Shown: piece after piece, positions 10,001 to 20,641 of the stretch | Position numbering within the stretch: the first letter of the stretch is position 1 | How the letters are laid out: every line of letters starts with the position of its first letter | Assembly (NCBI GenBank): GCA_027625915.1 | Contig: JANTQA010000020.1 | Location: 1,488,001 to 1,552,000 of the forward strand | Direction: 5' to 3' | Source: Anaeramoeba flamelloides | Lineage: Eukaryota > Metamonada > Anaeramoebidae | DNA: 64,000 bases | Program-made: the position numbers and the translations under genes | Notes under the pieces: model-generated | What the model was told of the DNA's origin: nothing | Database searches by the model: none | Seen by the model: only the letters and a program-made list of their open reading frames with translations

Positions 10001-13000
10001 AGAGTTTTTTATCCCAACTAGAATATAGGTAAGATTATAACTCATAGGATATCTTTTCTTTAAAAAATGAAAACAAAATTTTTTTATTTTGAACAAAGAC
10101 AAGAAAAAAAGAAAGAAAAGAAACAAATAAAAGAGAGGATTTATTGGTAAGGGTTAAGTGCCCAATAACTCTTAATCTATTAAAGAGAGAGTTTAGAAAT
10201 GACTAAATTTGTGAGTCCTAATTAAAAGAGTAGTCAAAAGAATCTTTTAATTACAGTCACTAGAAGTATTTTAAACTCAATTTAGTTTTCTGAAATAAAA
10301 GAGAGGAAAAAAATAAAAAAATAAAGGTAAAAAATGAATTTAAAAGGTTTATTTGCATTTCTCAAGTATTGAATACGATGGTGGTTGTTTCCTTTTATGA
10401 CGATTTTTTTTGGATCGCCACTATAATTTGTTTTAATAAAGAGGACTAAATATTTAGCCAACACAGAAGGAATGATTAGGTGACTTTATTAAGGTTTTTA
10501 ATTAGAACTTTATTGATAGGGTATTTCTATAAGGTTCTGAGTTTTTTCAGAATAAGAGTTGGTTTTCGATATTTTCTTTTTGTTGTTTTGTTTTTTTTTT
10601 ATGTTTTTTTTTTTTTTATTTTTTTTGGTGTGTGGAAGTTTCCCAACTCTTGTTTTCACAAAATACCATTACAAAATACGAGGATAACCTACTGAACAGC
10701 AAAAAACCAGTACAGGTAACGACTCGACAGATAGTTTTTATAGAAAGTTCGATTTAGTTCAGTTCAGTTAGATCTTCCAGTTCAATTTGTTTCGAATCTA
10801 CCAGAACAAGTTCGGTTTGTTTAAGATCTAATTGTGAACAAATTATTTTAAAATCTAACCATGAACAAGTATATCAATTTTTTTAATACTTTTTACCATT
10901 TTAACCCTCAATTACCAAAAAAAAAAAAAAAAAAAAAAAACCACAAAAACATGAAGAGGAATCCAAACAACTTAAAAAAGGAAATTGGAAAAAGGTAAAA
11001 AGTTTAAAAAATCAAAATATTATTAATTTTAAATTGATCTAAACTCCAATTCAAAATTTGTAAACACTCCAAAATACAATTTTTGAAAAAAAAATCTTAT
11101 TTAATCAATTAGAGAAGAAATACCAGATTATAACCATTCACTAATTGAAACCTTAACAATTGTATATAGATTACAATATACAAAACAACAAATAAATAAT
11201 TATCAACACTAATAAAAATAACAATGTGTTAAAAATCTTGGAGAGAGGCTAAATAAAAAATTGTATTGAATTTATTGTTAAGGGTTAGATGAAACCTCAT
11301 CTAATCTGGTCAAGAGAGAATTTTGAAGTGACTAAATTTGAGACTTCTAATTCAAAGAGTATCTAAAATAGATACAGTCACCAGAAGTATTTGAATCTTA
11401 ATTTAGTGTTCTAAAAAAAGAGAAAAAGAATAAAAAATGAAGAAGTGATGAAAAAAAAGATAGAAAGAAAAGAATGAAGATTGGAAAACATAAAAATGTT
11501 TAAAATAATTATTGAGAGAAACCCGAAGTTTTCTGGTTTAAACGAATTTGTTGATAAGTTTTATTTTGTCTTGAGCCCTCTTTTTTCTAATCGCGTGTTG
11601 GGCCATGTTGGTCAGAAGTTATTCTATGGTGATGTCATAGATTCCTTTTATGTTTATTTTCCCCAATAATTCATCTGTGTCTTTTTTTGACTCTTATGTT
11701 GTAGCTAAAACTTTTGATTTTTTTGATTTGTTTTTTCCAGTGTCTTCTGGTTCTCTCATATTTTTCACAGTCCCAAATAAAGTGGTCTTTGTCATCAACT
11801 TTTTTGTTACAGCATGGTCATAATTTGGAATTTACTCCTTTTCCCCATCTATACATGTATAAAAAATGCATTACAAAAGGATTTGAGTTTGAATAAATCA
11901 AGTTGATGATATCCAGTTTAAGCAGGGCCAAAAAAAAAAATGCATTGGTAAATTTGTACAAATTCTATTACAAATATTAATCGATCAAATGGTTAGATAC
12001 TATCAGACTAATTTTATTCGAGTTCTTCTCTTTTTAAGAACCCAACTAGAACCGAATATCCATTCTAAAAAAATTTTGATCCAATGAAACAAGTTACTTA
12101 ATTTAAAAAATGAAATGAAAACAAAAAAACTAAAAGATGAAAAAATGAACTTTATATTTTTTAAAAATCAAAATTATTTTTAATTTGAATGAAATTTTAT
12201 TATTGTGATTGTTTGAACTGTTTTGGCTGTGTGGAATATTTTGAATTTTAGTTTAGATAAGAATTATCAAAATATTAGTAATTTTATTAATTTCTCTCAA
12301 ATAAATAATCGAATTAACAAAAGAATTTGTAATTGGAAATATTGTTGTTCAAAAACTAGACACAAAAAAACTGAAAAATTTTTGTAAATTTTATTTTTAA
12401 ATAAATAATTTTACGATTCTATTAATTTTTTTGAATCTATTATTTATTTTTTTTTTTCAATTTTACTTTTATAAATCAATAATCACTTTCTTTCAAATTT
12501 AGCAATATCTGGAAACGATCCAAATGTTCTTGAATTTTGGGATTACACATCCCAAGAAAATATCCATTCAATCAAATCGACAAAAAATGGAATGGTTATG
12601 TCTGTTACATTTTCAGATCCAAATTCTAATAAAATATGCATTGGTTATGAAAATGGTATGGTTAATATTCTTGACTTGCGAACATACGAAGCGGTTTCTT
12701 CAAGAAAAAATCATAGCCAACCTGTTTTAGCGGTTTGCATGAATACGGGTGGGACAATAGGTGTTTCTTGTTCAGCTGATCCTGAAAATTTAAAATTTTC
12801 AATTTTAGAAACAAAAATTGAAATAATTGATAAATTCCAAGCAAACACACCAGGGTTTGCATCATTAGTGCTGAGAAGTGATGAAAAAATTCTTGGCTCT
12901 TGTGGCTGGGATAAAAGAATTAGAATTTTTTCCTGTAAAAGGAATTTAAAACAACTTGCTATCTTAAAATTTCATAAAGAAACTGTAAATGATTTGGATT

Positions 13001-13182
13001 TTTTAATTGCTAACGAAAAGGAATTAATTTTAGCAGTTTCAAAGGATAAACGCGCTGCAATATGGAATGTACCCTCTCAAAAAAAAAATAATAATAAATA
13101 TTTTTATAACTATAACTTTTTGAAAATGTTTTTTTTTTTTTTTTTTTTTTTTTTATATATAAAAAATAAAATAATTATTTAG
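7023..13182 (+). CDS. WD40-repeat protein, GNB1L/Asa1-like (two exons)
   Basis: Two exons: 7023-7371 and 12503-13182, joined in phase 1 (ATAATAG | gtaaat ... tttag | CAATATCT) to read KDNKII-AISGNDPNVLEFWD without a break. Product 342 residues, close to human GNB1L (327). It is made of WD repeats: LRGHRAHISSGKFLAYPF near the start, GSSDGVVKLW, SQGRD-like LTQGRDSLVKTWD, and a last blade ending AVSKDKRAAIWNVPSQ. The GHRA opening, the QGRDSLVKTWD blade and the GSKD-like terminal blade are what I remember of GNB1L and yeast Asa1. These act with the TTT/R2TP co-chaperones to stabilise PIKK kinases such as TOR and ATR. After the last blade the reading frame runs into about 40 low-complexity residues, including an F run coded by 26 Ts (13129-13154), so the true C-terminus is uncertain. 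The family is likely; orthology needs a search. Confidence 0.75.
7909..8677 (+). mobile_element. TTAA-bounded TIR element, subfamily 1, copy 1
   Basis: TTAA at both ends (7909-7912 and 8674-8677). The left end TTAAGGGACTAGGTACAAC is mirrored by a right end reading CTCTAATTCCTTAA, with inverted homology extending about 75 bp inward (AAAGTACGTTGTAATTGGGT against CAATGGCAATATACTT). The interior is collinear with copies at 8864-9626 and 53510-54296. No transposase frame is visible, so it is non-autonomous. The TTAA borders recall piggyBac-type target site duplications. Confidence 0.65.
8790..10060 (+). repeat. Palindromic family B repeats, one split by a TTAA element
   Basis: The B unit at 8790-8863 (ending CCATTAG plus a T run) continues at 9627 (AAATAAAAAAAAAAATTATT, then CATTTTCGG). 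The TTAA element 8864-9626 sits exactly between the halves, so it inserted into B. A second, intact B unit follows at 9798-10060. Both show the module of TTTTCCAGAATTTAAA and its near mirror TTTTGAATTTTGGAAAA, the GC spacer CTACGGTACTCTATGACACT, and the boundary block AGATTATAACTCATAGG. Confidence 0.6.
8864..9626 (+). mobile_element. TTAA-bounded TIR element, subfamily 1, copy 2 (nested in family B)
   Basis: 763 bp with TTAA at 8864-8867 and 9623-9626. Left end TTAAGGGATTAGCGTCACC, right end TAGTAGACGCTAATCTTTTAA. The interior agrees closely with 53510-54296, for example TTTTTTAGTAACTAATCTAC, AAGAAAGATATTT and AACCTTTAAATTTATGGCG. It has no long open frame. Confidence 0.72.
10061..10464 (-). 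mobile_element. 5'-truncated LINE remnant, copy 1
   Basis: The segment 10120-10300 matches the LINE 3' region at 11262-11460 and the copy at 13975-14215: GGTAAGGGTTAAGTGCCC, AAAGAGAGAGTTT, ATGACTAAATTTGTGAGTCC, then TAGAAGTATTTTAAACTCAA with TTTAGTTTTCTG. By analogy with 11262-11935 the element points to the minus strand. The part up to about 10464 has no clear domain. Confidence 0.45.
11262..11935 (-). mobile_element. LINE (non-LTR retrotransposon) 3' fragment with zinc-knuckle RT tail
   Basis: On the minus strand, about 11880-11700 translates to a segment including PFVMHFLYMYRWGKGVNSKL, then CCNKKVDDKDHFIWDCEKYE and RTRRHWKKQI. The C-x2-type pair followed by H and C, and the run of basic residues after it, match the zinc-binding C-terminal region of many LINE reverse transcriptases (zf-RVT type). 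There is at least one in-frame stop just before the CC pair, and the frame is lost further on, so it is a dead, 5'-truncated copy. The 3' UTR (11460-11262) is shared with two other copies in the window. Confidence 0.6.
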
Positions 13183-15843
13183 TAAATTATTACACCCCAA
13201 ATTATAACGATTTCTATAAAAATTTCATAAAAATTCGAATTTTAAAATTTAAATTTTAGTAGTTTTCAAAAAGTGAGTGTTTTGTTTTTTTCAAGATTTA
13301 AAACTATATTAAAGTTTTCTATTTTAATAAAACGAAAACTTTTTTCAGAATTAAAATGTGTTTTCTTTCACTCTCCAACGTCTACACAACATTTAAAGAT
13401 AGATTATTCTTGGTTAATAAAATAGAAAACTTTTAAAAAATATTAATTCTTTTTTTTTTTTTTATTATTATTGACCAGAGGTGATTCAACAAAAAAAAAC
13501 TAGACACTTTTCGTTAGGTTTTTTTTACTTTTTGAAATTAAAAAAAAATTTCAAAAATTTTCTTTTTATTTCTCAAATTAAAAAAAAACAGTATATAGGT
13601 TTTCCAGAAAATAAAAGAATTGAGTTAAATCTTCGCTTTTACTCTATCCTTTCGAATTCCGAAAAACATGGGCAATATATATCACTCTATGGCACTTTCT
13701 TTAGGTTTTTTTTAATATTAGAGAATTAAGTAAAATTTTCGATTTTACTTTATTCTTCTGGATTCTGGAAAAGTGAGGTTAGGTTTTCGTGTATTTTCTA
13801 TTTATATATAAAATAAATAGATTGGACATTTACCTATGAATTCTGGAAAATTTAGGCACTCTACGGAACTCTACCACACTTCATGAAACTCTAAAATTGT
13901 AATTAAAGTTTTTTATACTAGCCATGATTTGGGCAAGATTATAACTGAAATGGTAACTTTTCTTTTTCAAAAATGAAAAGAAAAATTTTTATTTCTAAAC
14001 ACAAACAAGAAAAAGTGAAAGAAAAGCATGAAATGCAAGTGAGTAGGCTTTCTTGATAAGGGTTAAGTGCTCAAGAGCTTTTAATCTGTTAAAGAGAGAG
14101 TTTTGAAGTGACTAAATTTGTGAGTCCTAATTCAAAGAGTATACAAAAGAACCTTTTAATTATATTTTTAGAAGTATTTTAAACTCAATTTAGTTTTCTG
14201 TGAGATGAAAGTAAGTAAAAATAATAGATAAAAAATTAAAAACTCCATTATAAAGTTTTTTTTATTATAAAAAGTGTTGATTGGGTTGGTGTTTGTTTCC
14301 TTATATATATATACATATATATATATATAGTTTGTCATGCTAATTAAAAAATTTTAATTCTGAAAATTCAACTAAAATACACCGAAAATGATAAAAACCA
14401 GTTTTGGATTCAAACTTACGGATTTATACTATAATAGATGAATCAAATACCGATCTATTTTAATTTTATTTATTTTTTTTTTTAATAAATTTAATTTACT
14501 ATACTTTTCAGTGACCAAGATCTCTTAAAATTACAATTTGAAGTATAACTCAAAAATGATATTTTTGATGAAGTAAAAATTAAACTTAAAGAATGAACTA
14601 GAGTTGATTTTATTTGTTTAATATTATTATTTGACTGAAAAATGTCATAATTAAATTGAAATAGTATTTATTCTTATTAATTTACATACATATACCATTT
14701 TTTTTCAAAATAAAATATCTATTGTTAAATTGATTACCATAAATAAAGTTAACAAAAAAAAAAAAAAAATTTGAAAATGAATTTAAAGGATGAAGTATCT
14801 TTTTGAACTTTTAAATAATGTGATGTCTTTGGAAATTGAAATTAGATATTTCTCGAATATTATTATCATTCAAAGTATTTTCGTTTTGATATTTAACAAA
14901 CAAAAATAGTGTTTTTTCACAAAAATTTAACCAAAAATAAACAAAAGACAACTTAATTTTTTTGAACAATTACAAAATAATAATTTGATTTGTTTTCAAA
15001 TTTTTGGGAATTATTATAACCAATTCACACAATTCGTCTGTGACAATCTTACAAAAGTGAGAGAAAAAAAGAAAATTTTACATTGTTCCAAACAAACTCT
15101 ATTAAACCTATAAATTAGCCAACAAATTTTCTTAACAGAAACTTATCAAGTACTTTATTTTGTTGAAAATTGTTCCTCTTTTTGTGACTAGTTTTTGAGA
15201 AAAGAGATATCTCAAAATATATGACTTTGGGGATTCAAATACAAAATAAATATGTGTTTTCAAGGTAGGGAAGCTTAACTGAAGTAACAAAAAATTGATT
15301 TTTCTTTTTCTTCACCAAAATTTTGTTTTTCAAATCTTTTAAAAATTTTTGAGATCAAGTGACAAAAATTTGAAAATGTTGTGTTTTAACAAAAAAAAAA
15401 ATTTGAATATAAACTTGATATAATATATCCAACTAAAAATTTTAAAAAAATAAATAAAAATTATTAAACTGCTTTTATTAAATTGGTTTTACTCAAGGAT
15501 TAGCTACATCAAAACAAAAAAAAATGTAAAAAGCAATTAAATTGACTTGCTTTCTGAAAAATTTTCCCCTGATCAAAGCAGTTAACTTTTCGACAACACA
15601 TTCGTATTAAAATAAAACAAAAAATTAATGAAAAAAAAATTACTTTCAAAAAAAAACTAAAAATAATTCTCTAAAGAGTTTGTTATTTTACTCAAATATT
15701 ACTAAAATTTTACTTTTAATGAATAAAAATTAAAAAAAATATTTAAACAGTCAAAAACACCCTTTTTTAAACAAAACAAAAAAAAAAGGTTTAAAAGTGA
15801 TCATAAAAATTAAAAAAAAAAAATAAAAAAAAACATTTCTACT
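13183..15843. other. Intergenic region between the WD40 gene and the PH/coiled-coil gene
   Basis: Contains a family B repeat with attached LINE 3' tail (13463-14215), an (AT)n run with interruptions (14304-14328), and A/T-rich DNA up to 15843 in which I see no gene. The two flanking genes are convergent here: both end into this region. Confidence 0.5.
13463..14215 (+). repeat. Composite block: family B palindromic repeat plus LINE 3' tail, second copy
   Basis: Parallels 9798-10300 in the intron: the same B modules, the same boundary (TTTTTTATACTAGCC, then GGGCAAGATTATAACTG) and the same LINE 3' tail (GATAAGGGTTAAGTGCTC to AACTCAATTTAGTTTTCTG). The order and spacing are kept, which suggests either duplication of a block or that B lies downstream of the LINE as part of one unit. 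The third LINE copy (11262) lacks the B part. Confidence 0.55.
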
Positions 15844-18800
15844 TTAAAGATTGAATTGAGCTTTAACATCTTTTGGTATGTAATTTATGAAGGTTTGGAA
15901 ATGGAAAGAAGAAAGAGGCTCTAATATGGTTGACAAATTAAAAATTCTTTTCTGATACCAGTCTCTGTCATATATTATAAAGCTTTTAAAAAAATTAATA
16001 TTTTGAGCGATTGAATAGAACAATTGATGGAATTTGCCATCATTTAAGCTCCATATCCAAAATGAATAGACCTTCATTCGCCAAGATTTTTTAAGTTTTT
16101 TATGGTTGTTTATATTTTGGTAATAATTTCTAATCCATTGCAAATCTTTAAAGTCTCTAATCTTTCTCGTTTTCACAAAAACTTCGATTAGATTCCAAAT
16201 GGTTTTTTTGTTATTATTTAGTTTTAGTCCAAGAGATAATATTTTCTCAACACTTGCAAATAGCTCTTTAAATAATATTTTGGATAATTCTTGATCCTTG
16301 CGTGCATTACCGAATTTTTTTTTGATAAGTTCTAAATTTTCAATCCTCTTTTTTTCGTCGTCTTCATTTCCAGTATTATCATCGTCGTTGTCGTCGTCGT
16401 CATAATCGTCTTCATCGTCAATATTGGACAGCTTGAGCATTTGGTTTTGTAATTGATTAAAATGCTTAATTATCTTTGAAACGGCATTTTCTATTACGAC
16501 TCTTGCTGGATTGACAATTTTAGAGGGCGCGTCGATTTGATAGACAAAGGAGCTAGAAAAGGTCTCTTGTATATTTAAGGCTTGTTGGACTAAAAAGGTT
16601 TTGGGCAAAATACCGAGTAATTTTAATAATTGCTTTGAAAACTGCACGTCGTTTAATTTGCTGTTCTGCGAATACCAATTTGCGAAATTATCCTTTCTGG
16701 CGAGCAATTCGGTGATAAATTTACAAATGTTATTTTGATTTAAAGAAATTGAAAAGAAAAATAGATCCTGGGCAATATTTTTTTCAGTTTTGGATAGTTT
16801 GTATAAATGCTTTTTATTGATTAAATTTTTAATACTTCGAATTTCCGATAAATTTAAACTTTGGAAAACATCACGGACTGTATATTCTTCTTTCAATAAT
16901 TCCTGGGCAAATAGTTGATAAAGGTATTTGATAATATTCAAAATTTCACGGTTGTCCAAATTTAACGGTACAAGAAATCTTTGCCTATATTTATTTTTTT
17001 CCTGATCTTCTGTATTCAATAATAGCGCCTGTATGTTCTGTTCAATTTTCTTGAGGATTATACTCGCGTCTAAAAAGATTTCCTTTGTCTTTTCTAATTC
17101 TGTTTTTGATCGAATTAGGGTTTTTTGCTTTTGCCTTTTATTTTCTTGCCCAGTGATATGTGATTTACTTCGCCCAAAGTTATTTGCTTTGTGTTTTGAT
17201 TTTGTTGATTTTGATTTTGATTTTGATTTTGATGATGATGTTGAGGTTGATGCCGATGTTGACGCATTTGTAGATCCTGTTGTGGTGGTATTTTTATTTT
17301 TAGAAATCAATTTGATATCGATAGGTAAAGATAAAATCGGACTTTGCTTTATTGAATTGTTATTCTTATTATGATTATTCCCATGATTAGTAATGCTATT
17401 ATCCTCATAATTGTATTTTAATTTTTGTTTTAATGTTTCAATTTCATTTTCTAATTCCAAAATTTTTAATATTTTTTCGGTCTCTTTATTTTGTTTTAAT
17501 ACTTTTATATCATTTTGTAATTGAGTGTTATTTTTTTCTAAAGTTATTATTTTTTGTTGTTCCTTTTTTTCCATTTCTAATATTTTCTTTTTCCTCTCTT
17601 TCTTTTTTTTTTTGGAATGTAATAATTTTTCATTTATTAACTTGTAATTATTGTTATTTTTTTCGATTTCATTTTCATATTTTTTATTTTTAATACTTAA
17701 GTTTTCGTTAATTTCTTTTTTATTATTAATTTGATCTTCAAATTTTTTGATTTCTTCTTCCAAATTATTTTTAATTTCTAATAAATTGGCTTTTTCATTT
17801 TCAGTTATATTTAGTTTGTTTTTGTTTTCCTTTAATTCCTCTTCCAATTTTTCTTTAATTATGCTTATTTCTTCAATTTTTAAATCAACTGAATTTTCGT
17901 CATTACTTTTAATCAATTCGATTTGATCTTGATATTCCTTTTTCAATTTATTAAAATTTTCATTTGTGGTATTAGACTCATCCAAATTTGATTGTAATTT
18001 CTGTTTTTCAATTTCAATTTTTTTCAAATTTTCTTCAGTATTTTTTAATTTTTCATTAGTTAAATTTAAATTATTATTTTTTTCAATTAATTCTTTTTCT
18101 TTGTTTTCATTTTTTATTTTTAATTCTTCAAAATTATTTTTTATTTCATAAAATGAATTATTAAGATTATTTATTTTTATTTTTGATTCTTTATATTTTT
18201 TTCTTTTTCTTAATAATTTTTCATTCTTGGAATTAATATTTTTTTCAAGAAATAATAATCTGCTTTCAAATTCATTTAATTTCCATAATTTTAAATTCGT
18301 TTGTATTTCATTTCCATTATTTTTTTTAATATTTTCATTATTTTTTTCTTCTTTTTCTTTTTCTTCTTTTTTTTCTTTTTCTTGTTCTTGTTCTTTTTCT
18401 TCTTCTTTTTCTTGTTGTTTGTCTTGTTCTTCTTGTTTGTCTTGTTCTTCTTGTTCTTGTCTGCCTTCTTTGCCTTCTTTCCCCCCCTTTTCCTCATTGT
18501 TGTTGTTTATTAAATTGCTTTCAATTTTAATTACTGTTAACATTAAATTTTTTAAAAAATTATTTTGTTTAATTTTAAATAAATTAAATTCTTCAGATTT
18601 TTCCTTTAATAATTTTTCATTTAAATTAGATTCAATTTTTAAATTTGATATTTTTGATTGCTTTTGTTCAATTTCATTAAACATTAATGATTCCTTTTTT
18701 TTTTGATTTTTATTAATTTGCTTGATTCTTTTAAAATTTTCAACTAATAATAAATATTGCCTTTCTTTATCATGGCATTTCTTTTGTAATTGATTATATT

Positions 18801-20103
18801 CTTCAGTTAAGATTCTAATTTTTTTCCGTTTTTCTCTTACTTGTGTTTTTCTTTTTTTTTCAATATTTTCATTATTATTTTTTAAAGTCACAATTTCTTC
18901 AGCTGATTGTGACAGCTCATTTTGTAAACTACTTAATTGCTTTTTCAATTTTTTCTTGTCTAATTTTATTGATCCTACCTCTTCCTTGACTTTTGTCACT
19001 TGCTGAATATTTTCTTTTTCTAACTTCACCTTTTCCTGCTCTAAATTTTCCAATTGCTTTTTTAATAGACCGACACTATTATCAGATTGGATTTTTTCAT
19101 TTTTTAAATGCTCAAATAATTGTTCTTGCTTTTGAGTATGTGTTTTCAATTTTAACATTGTTTCAAATAAAATCATTCTTGGATCTAATCTTTTAATCTC
19201 TTTTAAAATATTTTCATCAATTCTTTGAATATTATTATTTTTGCCTTTTGAATTTAATTCCATCCCTGAATCAGATTCAGATCCAGATCCAGATCCAGAT
19301 CCAGATTCAGATCCAGATTCAGATCCAGATTCAGATCCTAATTTTGATTTTGATTTTGATTTTGATTTTGATTTTGATTTTGATTTTGATTTTGATTTAG
19401 TATTTATATTATTTTGTTTATCAATTTTATTTTTTAACTTCTCATACCATGTTTGGATAATTTTAACATCTAAAGTGATTTCTCCATAAGAAGATAATTG
19501 CTTTAAAAAGGTAATAATTAATTGAGGGTCTTCCCATTCTTTAATTTTTTTTTTAATTTCAGGCTTTTCAAATAATTTAATTTGGCTAGCTCCATTTTTT
19601 TTATCCCAAAATTCGCCAATCAATAAAATTAGCAAATCCTTTGATATTGGAATTTCTGAGAGTAAAAACTTGACAAAGATCCCTTTTCCATCAATATTAA
19701 AAATTGGCGCCAGCATTTCTTTAGTAAATTTTTGGCTTTTCAATTTGTTATAAAGAATTGGCGAAGAAATGTCTGGAGAAGAAAATAAGATTTTCTTCAT
19801 GGGCTTAAGCCTTTCATCAACAAGCCCCCGAAAGGAGATTACAGAAGAAATCGCTCGATACCAGATCTTTAATTCATTTGATTGTGAAAAAATTAATTGA
19901 TAATTGCTATCAATTGATTTGATTTTTAATAAATTTTTATTCGTCACAGTTTGAAGCCCTTTAACCCTACTTAATGGTAAACTTGTTTTGATTTTTTTTT
20001 TTTTGGTGTCCATATAGATCTTTAAATCAAAATCTGTTAATTCAACCCATCGAACCTTCGAACCTACCCACCCACTGCCTTTCTCAGTTACCTGTCCACT
20101 CAT
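15844..20103 (-). CDS. PH domain and long coiled-coil protein, 1419 residues
   Basis: Single uninterrupted frame read on the minus strand. Residues about 10-95 look like a PH domain: GSGWVGSKVRWVELTDFDLK near the start and a helix with ELKIWYRAISSVIS at its end. An unassigned globular segment follows (about 96-230). Residues about 235-280 are SKSKSK and SESGSG dipeptide runs coded by hexanucleotide repeats. A very long charged coiled coil runs from about 310 to 920, with a Q/E/K-only stretch near 541-588. A second S/T/K run (938-968) precedes a C-terminal globular region (about 1020-1419) broken by a D-rich loop (about 1229-1241). That last part, with NFANWYSQNSKLN and later KFHQLFYSIAQNINFFKSF, faintly resembles a DIL or myosin V globular tail, which is a guess. 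The likely role is a membrane-linked scaffold or cytoskeletal tether. Confidence 0.8.
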   Translation of the reverse strand: MSGQVTEKGSGWVGSKVRWVELTDFDLKIYMDTKKKKIKTSLPLSRVKGLQTVTNKNLLKIKSIDSNYQLIFSQSNELKIWYRAISSVISFRGLVDERLKPMKKILFSSPDISSPILYNKLKSQKFTKEMLAPIFNIDGKGIFVKFLLSEIPISKDLLILLIGEFWDKKNGASQIKLFEKPEIKKKIKEWEDPQLIITFLKQLSSYGEITLDVKIIQTWYEKLKNKIDKQNNINTKSKSKSKSKSKSKSKSKSKLGSESGSESGSESGSGSGSGSESDSGMELNSKGKNNNIQRIDENILKEIKRLDPRMILFETMLKLKTHTQKQEQLFEHLKNEKIQSDNSVGLLKKQLENLEQEKVKLEKENIQQVTKVKEEVGSIKLDKKKLKKQLSSLQNELSQSAEEIVTLKNNNENIEKKRKTQVREKRKKIRILTEEYNQLQKKCHDKERQYLLLVENFKRIKQINKNQKKKESLMFNEIEQKQSKISNLKIESNLNEKLLKEKSEEFNLFKIKQNNFLKNLMLTVIKIESNLINNNNEEKGGKEGKEGRQEQEEQDKQEEQDKQQEKEEEKEQEQEKEKKEEKEKEEKNNENIKKNNGNEIQTNLKLWKLNEFESRLLFLEKNINSKNEKLLRKRKKYKESKIKINNLNNSFYEIKNNFEELKIKNENKEKELIEKNNNLNLTNEKLKNTEENLKKIEIEKQKLQSNLDESNTTNENFNKLKKEYQDQIELIKSNDENSVDLKIEEISIIKEKLEEELKENKNKLNITENEKANLLEIKNNLEEEIKKFEDQINNKKEINENLSIKNKKYENEIEKNNNNYKLINEKLLHSKKKKKERKKKILEMEKKEQQKIITLEKNNTQLQNDIKVLKQNKETEKILKILELENEIETLKQKLKYNYEDNSITNHGNNHNKNNNSIKQSPILSLPIDIKLISKNKNTTTTGSTNASTSASTSTSSSKSKSKSKSTKSKHKANNFGRSKSHITGQENKRQKQKTLIRSKTELEKTKEIFLDASIILKKIEQNIQALLLNTEDQEKNKYRQRFLVPLNLDNREILNIIKYLYQLFAQELLKEEYTVRDVFQSLNLSEIRSIKNLINKKHLYKLSKTEKNIAQDLFFFSISLNQNNICKFITELLARKDNFANWYSQNSKLNDVQFSKQLLKLLGILPKTFLVQQALNIQETFSSSFVYQIDAPSKIVNPARVVIENAVSKIIKHFNQLQNQMLKLSNIDDEDDYDDDDNDDDNTGNEDDEKKRIENLELIKKKFGNARKDQELSKILFKELFASVEKILSLGLKLNNNKKTIWNLIEVFVKTRKIRDFKDLQWIRNYYQNINNHKKLKKSWRMKVYSFWIWSLNDGKFHQLFYSIAQNINFFKSFIIYDRDWYQKRIFNLSTILEPLSSFHFQTFINYIPKDVKAQFNL
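19264..19399 (-). repeat. Coding hexanucleotide repeats in the PH/coiled-coil gene
   Basis: On the plus strand, CAGATC/CAGATT units (19264-19338) adjoin a GATTTT run (19343-19399). Read on the minus strand these give SGSE and SKSK dipeptide runs. Because the unit is 6 bp, length changes stay in frame, so copy number is expected to vary between alleles. Confidence 0.85.
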
Positions 20104-20177
20104 CCTAATTAAAATTTTTTCATTTTTGTCTGGGATTGGATGTGTACCATAAGCTGGAACACTAACTATTCAGGTTT

Positions 20178-20208
<31 letters not shown>

Positions 20209-20641
20209 GGTAAGGTTTAAATTTTTTTTATATTTAATTTTTAGATTGAAATAATAAGGAAGAATATATTTTTAAATAAAAATAGGTGAAAAGGCGGAAT
20301 ATAAAAAAAAAAAAAAAAAAGTTCAATTTTTTTGATTTTTTGTATAATTATTTTGTTAATACAAATATTCAAATGACCAAAAACTTTATATTAGTTCGAT
20401 TTTTTTTTTTTTTTATTTTATTTTTTAAATTTGTCAAAAAGAAAATTCATCAATATAGTTTTTTCGTTATTAAATTTAGATTATCGGGGGTTTGGTCAAT
20501 TATCAATCATTTGCATTTTTGAAAAATTTATAGAGTTTTATTATTTTTTCCATTTACTTTTTTTGAGATTCCTTTTTTTTCTCTAAAAATTGAATTTTGT
20601 TTTTTTTTTTTTTTTAAATTAAAAAGTAGAGAAGAAGAAAA

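Larger units (their letters stand above)
7372..12502 (+). other. 5131-bp intron of the WD40 gene, filled with mobile-element remains
   Basis: Donor GTAAATCG and acceptor TTTCAAATTTAG keep the frame. Inside lie two TTAA elements (7909-8677, 8864-9626), palindromic family B repeats (8790-8863 plus 9627-10060), a LINE 3' remnant (10061-10464), an A run (about 10919-10940) and a second LINE remnant with a coding zinc-knuckle tail (11262-11935). Other introns seen in the window are 56-177 bp when free of repeats, so most of this length is probably acquired. Confidence 0.7.

Noticed and set aside
10730-10830. TTCGAAT/GTTCGATT words reminiscent of a tRNA B box
   Set aside because: No A box at the right distance and no cloverleaf could be drawn; no tRNA was found anywhere in the window.
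17033-18706. Plus-strand frames of up to 159 codons opposite the coiled-coil gene
   Set aside because: Their F/S/C- and D/F-rich translations are the antisense of K/E-rich coding repeats.
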